NCBI GenBank assembly: GCA_015501055.1 | Contig: JADNYV010000042.1 | Location: 124,001-188,000 of the forward strand | Direction of reading: 5' to 3' | Length of the DNA stretch: 64,000 nt | Source: Mucidula mucida | Lineage: Eukaryota; Basidiomycota; Agaricomycetes; Agaricales; Physalacriaceae | Part shown: positions 57,647-64,000 of the stretch, one piece after another | Layout of the letters: each line of letters begins with the position of its first letter | Numbering within the stretch: position 1 is the first letter of the stretch | The notes under the pieces: model-generated | Databases searched by the model: none | The model's input: the letters and a program-made list of their open reading frames with translations, nothing else | Told to the model about the DNA's origin: nothing | Translations under genes and position numbers: made by a program

Positions 57647-58620
57647 ATGCCGCCTCGTTCCACACCACCACCGAAGTCGCTGTCGTACCCGCTGAATGAT
57701 TCGGCAACATTCCGCGATCTGCTCTTATTTGAAGAACGGCTAAAGACTACTGCAGCCAGCCTTCAGAAACGCAAATCCCGCTATCAGCGTGCGTTTACAC
57801 GTCATAACTTGGTATTGCTCGCCCAGGCTAATAATTTGCTTCCAGTCTTTCTTGTCCATTTGTTGCTGATGACCTTGCTGCTCCTCACCGAAATCCTTTT
57901 GCCCCGGGAATCCTCACTCCTTTTGATTCCATACCGTCTTTTGCTCCTGCGATTTATCCCTTCAACGGACCCGCCGCAATCCTTACCTCCAATCCTACCC
58001 ACTACGCTGCTCTTTGTATGTGTGGTTACACTCATTCTCTTCTTTGCCTCGGGCATGTATTCGGAGAAGATTGGATATGCCAACAAATATGTACCGCACG
58101 CCAACAGAGCGCTACGTTCATTCAACATGCTATTGAATGTCCGTAAACCCAGTCGGTTTCGGAATCCTCTGTCCTTTTTCTTTCCCCGACCAAAACCGCC
58201 TCAGCCACAATCGCAGCCTCTAGGTGGCAAACGGAACGCTTCTGTACCCATTCCACCTATTCCACCAGCATCAAACCCACGCGGAGAGCTGATATTTTCC
58301 TCACGCGTCGACAAGAACTTTAGAGAATCCTATGAGAGGCATCGGAATACGTTTGAGAGGAAAAGGGAGGAACGGGCGCGTCTGCAACGGTCGATGACTT
58401 TGTGGGGCAAGTTCGGTTCTGGGACAAACCGTTGCTGCCTCCGGAGAGCCCTGCACCTGCGCATACGCGTGCTTCGACTTTACGAGGGAGAGGCAGCCGG
58501 AGCACGACTCCGCCTACACGAACTGGATCGCCTCTGTCCAAGGGGACATCGCGACCATCGACGTTGGGTACGAGTACGAGTAACCGCGGCGGGGGATCGG
58601 TGTCGAGTGATTCAGAGTAA
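57647..58620 (+). CDS. SPO7: Nem1-Spo7 phosphatase regulatory subunit Spo7-like
   Basis: Membrane subunit of the Nem1-Spo7 phosphatase at the nuclear envelope/ER, which activates the phosphatidate phosphatase Pah1 and so controls lipid synthesis and nuclear shape. Exon 1 (MPPRSTPPPKSLSYPLNDSA, FRDLLLFEERLKTTAASLQK) ends at about 57789, and after an intron the frame continues FLVHLLLMTLLLLTEILLP, the first membrane segment. The second is TTLLFVCVVTLILFFASGMY, followed by the conserved YANKYVPHANRALRSFNMLL. A basic Pro-rich tail follows. One base is missing near 58375; the true end is FVGQVRFWDKPLLPPESP through a Ser/Thr/Arg-rich tail to VSSDSE at 58620. Read uncorrected, the frame would run to 58654. 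Confidence 0.85.
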
Positions 58621-59002
58621 CATACCAATGTACATTATATTCCATAATTCCTAGAACCTTTGCGAGTACAGTATCGAGCAGGGCATAATCACGCTGATGC
58701 TGCGGTCCGCCAGTCCGTGTATGGTAATACTTGCCCAATTTCTTGGCAGCTCCGTTTCCTTGACCGCATCCGAGCGTGTTTTGTACGCCAACCTCAGACA
58801 TTCCGCATCCTCTCCACTTTGTACCAAGCATTTGCACCACCTTTGGCGCCACGCATTGACTTGACCGAGTTTGGCAAGTACCGTTTTTGGGTCGGGAATT
58901 AAACTGAACGTTAACCGCACCCCTTCCGGATCGCAGGCCGTTTTCAATCTTTGACAGCTACCACGAATTTGCTGCTACCATCTCTCTGCTAGATTTCCTT
59001 CT
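58621..59002. other. Intergenic, tandem genes
   Basis: 382 bp between SPO7 and the following plus-strand gene. Minus-strand frames here are shadows. Confidence 0.5.
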
Positions 59003-60609
59003 ATGAGCACCAGACGGCTTTCCCTACACGTATCTGCCCTCAGTGATGACGAATACACTCAATACACGGCCATTCTCGATGACCTTGCACCGGACGGCGA
59101 CGATCTCAGTGTTCGCGAGACCCGGGCATGGCTCAGAGGGCGTTATCCCGATGCACCAGTCGACGAAATACTCCGTTTATTCTCTCCGACAATGAGGGCG
59201 GCCGATACTATGACGAGGGGCCAGTTCTATGCGGCAATGCGCCTCTTGACGCATGCCCAGGCGCAAGGGAACGGAGTTGACAAATCCCTCGCATTTGTGC
59301 AGCGTACGTGTCATTTGCAGCGCTTTCCTCGCCTCGTTCGCTCACCTTTCGTGCAGCGCAGCTCGCGCAGTCGAGTTCGAAACCGACCAGTCCGGCGTCC
59401 AGTCAGTCGTGTTGACAAACATCTCGATTCGCGTACTGACAGCCTTTCAGGTCAATTTGTGCAGACACAGCAATCCGCAGGTATGTCGATCGTCCAAAGT
59501 CTGGAGTAATTCTCATAATCTGCACAGCTCAGCCGCTCAAACCAACTTCGTTCACGAATCCATTTTCTCAAACACATCGCCCCAATAATCCATTCACCTC
59601 TTCATCGCGTCCCGGATCCACATCTCCAACCCGTAGAGCGTTCTCTCCTCCTCTACCATCACCATCAAGAGCACCTCCCGTACATCCGTCGTCGACTCAG
59701 CCATCATCGCGATCATTACCTGCGCGAACGTCACCTCCGAATCCTTTCCCACCACCAAGGCCTGGATCCACATCACCAACAAGAGAAGCACCTGTTCTTC
59801 CGCCTCGCAAACCTTCACTGCCAGCGGTGCAAGCTCTGCCTCCTCCGAGACGTCCGCCTGCGCCTCCACCCAAGCCAAAATCACACACGACCACTCTCAT
59901 GAAGCAGAGTCTACAGGCTAGCAAGGCTGGAAGCGCAATGAAGAGAGCCGAGGAGTCTTTAGAACGTGAAAGGATCATGCAGGTCCTCAAATCGTCCAGT
60001 GGTCACAACGGCATTATATCTCACAGAACGGAATCTAATTCTAGTGGAAGTGTCAGTGGAAGTGCCAGTGGCAGCTCTAGGCACAGCGCTTTGCCGTCGC
60101 CTCCAATGTCTGCCAGTTCTTTGGAACAGGTTGCTCTCGCCAAGCCGAAGCCGGCTGCTCCTCCACCGCGGCACCCCGCGCTCAGTGAGGACGGTGGTGC
60201 CGCCACGCCCAAACCTCCGAGGCATCCCGCTTTGAGCGATGACGGCACTGGGACCTTTGTTCGAGGTACGATAGGAAGAAGCAAGAGTGTGCATCATGCT
60301 ACTCCGCCGAGTATATCGCGCCGGAAACGCCCAGAGAGCGTACAGGTTCTCATGGGGGATGTGAACGGCGGTCTTGGGTTGTCCCGTCATGCTTCGCTGG
60401 GCCCTCAGATACAGAAACGGCTGGGCAGATTGATGAAGGTGAATGGCGAAGAACGGGAGGGCCTGATGGAAGACGAGAAGCGAGGGAAGGGTGATTGGGC
60501 GAGGCGCGGTGATTTTGATTGGGATGGGGAGCAGACGCCGACTGCTGAGATAGATAGAGACAACCTGAAGTGGCCTGTGCAAGAAGGTGAGGTGTGGCAG
60601 CGCTTATAG
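59003..60609 (+). CDS. EF-hand/EH-like protein with NPF motifs, endocytosis-type
   Basis: Possible endocytic adaptor. Four exons (59003-59303, 59357-59401, 59451-59480, 59528-60609) give 485 aa with no frame error. Residues 1-100 form a helical EF-hand or EH-like module (SALSDDEYTQYTAILDDLAP; RGRYPDAPVDEILRLFSP; TRGQFYAAMRLLTHAQAQG). The next 150 residues are Pro/Ser-rich with three NPF tripeptides (FTNPFSQ, PNNPFTS, PPNPFPP), the ligand of EH domains, and polyproline runs (PPPRRPPAPPPKPKS) that could bind SH3 domains. The tail is basic, then acidic, ending PVQEGEVWQRL. Canonical EF-hand calcium loops are not obvious. The NPF/EH combination suggests clathrin-actin endocytosis by analogy only. 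Confidence 0.8.
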
Positions 60610-60855
60610 GTCTCGATTTTCCTTCTTGCTTTAACAACATCTGTATACCTATCAAAATGCGGACGATGCTGCGTGTACAGTAGTTGAGTTCTTCTGTAGC
60701 TAGTACTTTTTTGCTTGTCGTCTATTTACGTCGTTGTCCAGGCAGACAATGACTGTTAGATTGAAAGGACGACTGCGTTAGAAGCTACCGCCAGTCAAAC
60801 ACTCGCCTTAACTCAGGTATTCAGTTTTGTGAGGAGATTTCATTGTGATTATGGG
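60610..60855. other. Convergent intergenic region
   Basis: 246 bp between converging stop codons; no feature seen. Confidence 0.5.
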
Positions 60856-61582
60856 TCAATGAGAGGCCTTCTTCCCTAGTTCTATCGTGAATAGACGCGC
60901 TAAAGGCGTAACATCTACTCACCATCTACAAACATATTCCGTGTGGCGGAGGGTAATCTTACGACCATGCCTTCCTCTCCCTCAGCAAGCTCCGGCTTGA
61001 TTGTTACCTGACAACCCAGGCGACTAGTATCGGTCAAACCAAAGGCCATATCCAACATGTCGTTTTCATCATCGCCGGGTTCCTCTAATTTGTCATAGAC
61101 GTCTTCGTTCTACACAAGTGTTAGCTTGAGGCCGGCGATAGGTAAAGAATACAAGGCGTACCAGTATAACATGACATGTCGAGCACGCGATGCTGCCTTC
61201 GCATGCACCCTCGAGATCGACATCGTATTCATGGGCTATTGACAGAATATCGTCGCCCTCATTAGCCTCCACCGTTTTTATTAGACCGCCCTTTGAGTCT
61301 TTGAACGTGATTTTGATACTAAAATGCGCATTCCCGTCAGTCGCGTCCTTGCAGCGACGCAAAGGCAGCATCATACCCAGTCCCCTTCGCTGGTCTATCA
61401 ATACCACCGTGCATCACAGCTGAACTCGATGATTAACGAACGTGTGCTTGACGGAACCAGGCGATGTTCTTACGCATTGTGCGGTGGAGGCCCCTCGACG
61501 CGAACTGGAAAGCATTCCTACGGTAGCAAACGGTCCGCCGTGAAGAGAGTGTCCATAGGGAATCGAGACCTGCGCGCAACAT
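60856..61582 (-). CDS. YAH1: Mitochondrial adrenodoxin-type [2Fe-2S] ferredoxin
   Basis: Electron carrier for mitochondrial Fe-S cluster and haem A synthesis. Five minus-strand exons (61582-61474, 61419-61377, 61318-61162, 61109-60923, 60875-60856) give 171 aa with no frame error. The N-terminus is a basic presequence ([20 protein letters not shown]). The ferredoxin fold starts at [20 protein letters not shown]. The cluster ligands are Cys-x5-Cys-x2-Cys in [14 protein letters not shown], plus LGCQV near the end. The conserved acidic interaction region is [19 protein letters not shown], and the C-terminus ends DGKKASH. The last exon is only 20 nt. Its start faces that of the PQ-loop gene across 263 bp. 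Confidence 0.95.
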
Positions 61583-61845
61583 CACTGCGAATCCAGAGTT
61601 TTTGAGCCGGCTTCTCACACGCGTCAGTTGCTCGGGAGGCGCTGGTAAACAGGCGCAAATTGTGCCCTCCGTCCCCGCGTTTATGGGGAATGGTCTATTG
61701 CGGAGAATACTTGTATTTTATTGCTCGAATACGCGCTACAACTTGGAGATATAGAGTAGATTGATAATTGCTTCAACGGAGAAATTCTGTGATCAAATCT
61801 CATTGACGCCGACGCGCACGTGTCTTCCTCCTTCGACCTGCCACC

Positions 61846-63289
61846 ATGCTTCCAGAGGAGACCTGCAGTCCCGTCTGTCCAGTTTCTCCCATTGTCCAAT
61901 ACCCACTCACTGCTATTCAGCACCATGACTGGTTCACTGCAATGCTCACTTTCGGCCTCTGTGTTGGCCTCGTTATTTCATATGTGCCACAGGTGCGGCG
62001 TCGGCTCGGTGATAGTGGAGAAGCCAATCTAACGCGGGAAAACAGCATTTGAGGATTATCCAGAAGGGGTCCTCGGAGGGCTTTAGTCCATGGTTTCTGC
62101 TGCTGGGATCGACCTCGTCGGCGGCGGGAATGCTCAACATGTACGTCTCTGCCTACGCGACGTAATACGCACTCCTAGACAACGCGTGTAGGATCACCAT
62201 GCAATGGAGCATCGTTCGCTGCTGTCGCCTCTTCGTGCGTACAGTTACCATTTATCTGGATATACGAGCCCTGATGTCTCCTAGAGCCTGAGCAGTTGTC
62301 TAGAAATGACGGCCGGCGTGATTCAGGTCGGACTGCAATGGGCCATGTTCACCTTCATGTATGTCATCTAGGTCATCTGCTCTTGCTCTAATTATTTGCT
62401 TAGAATGGTGCTGTACATGCTATACTATCCACCACATCTCAAGTATCTCGAGTTAAGCATTGACACTCACGACTCTCGGCCACCGCGCCTTGTAAAGACT
62501 CCAACCAGGAGTTCGGAATGGCGGCTGTCTATTCTCCTCAGTTGGGTTGTTGCGGCACATCTGTACGTCCCCGCACCCTTCTCTTTCGCTCTAATAAATC
62601 TGTTCTTACAGGTTCATAATCATATTCACGACATTCTTCCTCATTGCTACACAACAACCTACTGGAAGATGGGCTACATTTCTTGGAGTCTCATCTGCTA
62701 TGCTTGCGGCTATTCAATATGCGCCCCAGATTGCCCACACATACAACGCCAAGGTTGTTGGTGCGCTGAGTATACCGATGATGCTCATCCAGAGTCCTGG
62801 GGCTGTTTTGATGGTCTTGAGTATTGCGCTGCGCCCTGGAACGAATTGGACCAGTAGGCTCTCCAGTATCCTCCATGTTCACGCTTTCTGATATTATTGA
62901 CAGGTTGGATAACTTTCGCAGTCGCTGGAATAATGCAAGGCACTCTCCTCGTCATGTGTATCTTTTGGAAAATCAGACAACACAAACTCGGCATCGATGA
63001 CTTTGGCGAGCCTCTTCCTTACACATACACCAACGCTGCGGCTGTAGGCTACGAGGACGAAGTCCCCGGTCTTGTTATAACGGACGAAGACCCGGATCCT
63101 GTTTCTGTCAGAGTTGCTTTGGCTAACGCTTTGGAGAGTGCGGTTGAGGGCGATGTGAGAAGTCATGGAATTCAACGAGTAGACTCGCTGCCTATACAAG
63201 AGTCCACGCCATTGTTGCCCAAGCCAAAGAGCCCGGAGAGGAAGAGCACAGGATGGTTTGGGTGGGGAGGCACGAGCAAGGATTCATGA
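61846..63289 (+). CDS. PQ-loop repeat membrane protein (seven helices)
   Basis: Probable organelle or vacuolar transporter of the PQ-loop/MtN3 superfamily, which includes cystinosin and basic amino-acid exporters; the substrate is unknown. Seven exons join in phase from 61846 (MLPEETCSPVCPVSP) to the stop at 63289. The two PQ-loop repeats read GLVISYVPQHLRIIQKGSSEG FSPWFLLLGS and AAIQYAPQIAHTYNAKVVGA LSIPMMLIQ, each with the paired Pro-Gln. Seven hydrophobic segments are visible. The C-terminal cytosolic tail is acidic, then Ser/Pro-rich; ESTPLLPK resembles an acidic dileucine sorting signal for vacuoles or lysosomes. No frame error. Confidence 0.9.
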
Positions 63290-63457
63290 TTATTTTTTCT
63301 TTTGGTTATAGATGCAATTTCATAATGCCGCTAACGAGTCGTATATACAATAGTCGTAATGTTATTTTAGTTGCTTTCCGGATGGTTGAATACAAAGCTT
63401 CCCAGCGTGACCTGACATGACAGTTGTGCAATTTGAATCTCATGATCTCCTACAGCC
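63290..63457. other. Intergenic
   Basis: 168 bp, AT-rich 3' flank of the PQ-loop gene and leader of the next gene. Confidence 0.5.
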
Positions 63458-64000
63458 ATGTCCTCCGCTGAACACGACGTTAACATTGACATTGACTCCA
63501 CGCTGTCGAGTTTATTTTTTCTACGGGATGGATCGGAGCCCATAACTTTGCCACCGTGCGGCCGGCCTAATGATAGTACGCCACGGAACAAATCCTCGAC
63601 GCGCCGTCTCCTGTGGGTCGCGACTTCGATTGCCGCCATTTGTGTACGTGAGCCGACTAGCGAGGTCTTTGCGTGCTCTCTCTCCATTTCTCGCAATTCG
63701 TTGGAGATATACCTGGCAGAGAATCACACCGTTGACCCAATCACCATCGCATACCTTGACCGACTTCTTACTGGTCTCGTCGACATATCTGAACAACACG
63801 AATCCTTCTCAGAGCATGTCATGGGTACACTTGCTGTCGTGCTGGAATTTACGCTGCCTAAATTTCTCCACTCAATCTCTAGACGTGATGAGGACTGGGA
63901 TGCACGTATGGCAGAGATCGAGAAGATGGCTTTATCGGATGAGGAGAGGGCGGCGTTTTTGGAGCTGCAAGAAAGGATCAGTTATGTCTATGTCACTGCG
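63458..64000 (+). CDS. Hypothetical protein, 5' part only (runs off the window)
   Basis: An ATG at 63458 (MSSAEHDVNIDIDSTLSSLF) opens a frame with no stop through all 181 codons to the window end. Its length, codon pattern and content suggest real coding sequence: a polar N-terminus, a short hydrophobic stretch (LLWVATSIAAICV), a helical part (YLAENHTVDPITIAYLDRLL) and a charged region with ARMAEIEKMALSDEERAAF. An intron near 63641 (GTACGT) is possible but not required. I recognise no family. The C-terminal part lies outside the window. Confidence 0.6.
   Translation, partial: MSSAEHDVNIDIDSTLSSLFFLRDGSEPITLPPCGRPNDSTPRNKSSTRRLLWVATSIAAICVREPTSEVFACSLSISRNSLEIYLAENHTVDPITIAYLDRLLTGLVDISEQHESFSEHVMGTLAVVLEFTLPKFLHSISRRDEDWDARMAEIEKMALSDEERAAFLELQERISYVYVTA

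Noticed and set aside
59365..59385. GAGTTCGAAACC, another B-box-like string
   Set aside because: It lies inside a well-supported coding exon of the EF-hand/NPF protein and has no matching acceptor stem.
1631..64000. Biosynthetic gene cluster formed by the acyl-CoA ligase, FAD oxidase, transporters and regulators
   Set aside because: These genes are separated by housekeeping genes (ZPR1, SOD2, QCR6, XPF), there is no backbone synthase or terpene cyclase, and orientation is mixed.

Overview
The window reads as nuclear DNA of a filamentous basidiomycete, most likely an Agaricomycete. Genes are cut by many short GT-AG introns of about 45-58 nt. Several families point to this group: a DUF6534 seven-helix protein, a CFEM wall protein, a basidiomycete-type thaumatin-like protein and a complete 1,3-beta-glucan synthase. 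I rebuilt most genes by hand-splicing; exon phases and total lengths close to whole codons in the models where I give an amino-acid count.

Layout. 1-1630: no gene recognised, with a TATA box at its end. 1631-4681: an MFS sugar transporter and a small two-helix membrane protein. 5694-13783: the glucan synthase FKS1 and a secreted thaumatin-like protein. 14006-16913: OPI10/Hikeshi (minus) and the Paf1-complex subunit RTF1. 17235-20941: a decayed fragment of an MFS gene, an orphan protein with an HEFGH motif, and the intact MFS parent gene (minus). 21791-28917: a MYND-finger protein, a CFEM protein, a GRWTQYDE-motif protein (paralogue A), a DAP1-like haem-binding protein and ZPR1. 29869-39610: a secreted M43 metalloprotease, the DUF6534 protein (minus), QCR6, a 20-exon acyl-CoA ligase (minus), Mn superoxide dismutase (minus) and a small C2H2 protein. 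39611-43172: poorly explained, with faint minus-strand coding signal. 43173-44416: paralogue B of the GRWTQYDE protein (minus). 46471-48186: a secreted FAD oxidoreductase. 48705-56611: a C2H2 regulator, the XPF/RAD1 nuclease and a Zn2Cys6 transcription factor, all minus. 57647-64000: SPO7, an EF-hand/NPF endocytosis-like protein, mitochondrial ferredoxin YAH1 (minus), a PQ-loop transporter and a gene that runs off the end.

Most genes are housekeeping and independent. Themes that recur are cell wall and secretome (FKS1, thaumatin-like, CFEM, M43 protease, FAD oxidase), mitochondria (QCR6, SOD2, YAH1) and transcription/DNA repair (RTF1, XPF, three zinc-finger proteins).

A technical feature dominates the reading. 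Otherwise well-conserved genes carry isolated single-base gains or losses, including seven losses in 530 bp of the sugar transporter. I read these as mainly uncorrected long-read assembly errors rather than pseudogenes. I did not find a clearly new multi-gene system. The best leads are micro-exons of 7-18 nt, a GC-AG intron, the HEFGH orphan beside the MFS duplication, and the unexplained minus-strand coding signal near 42-43 kb.
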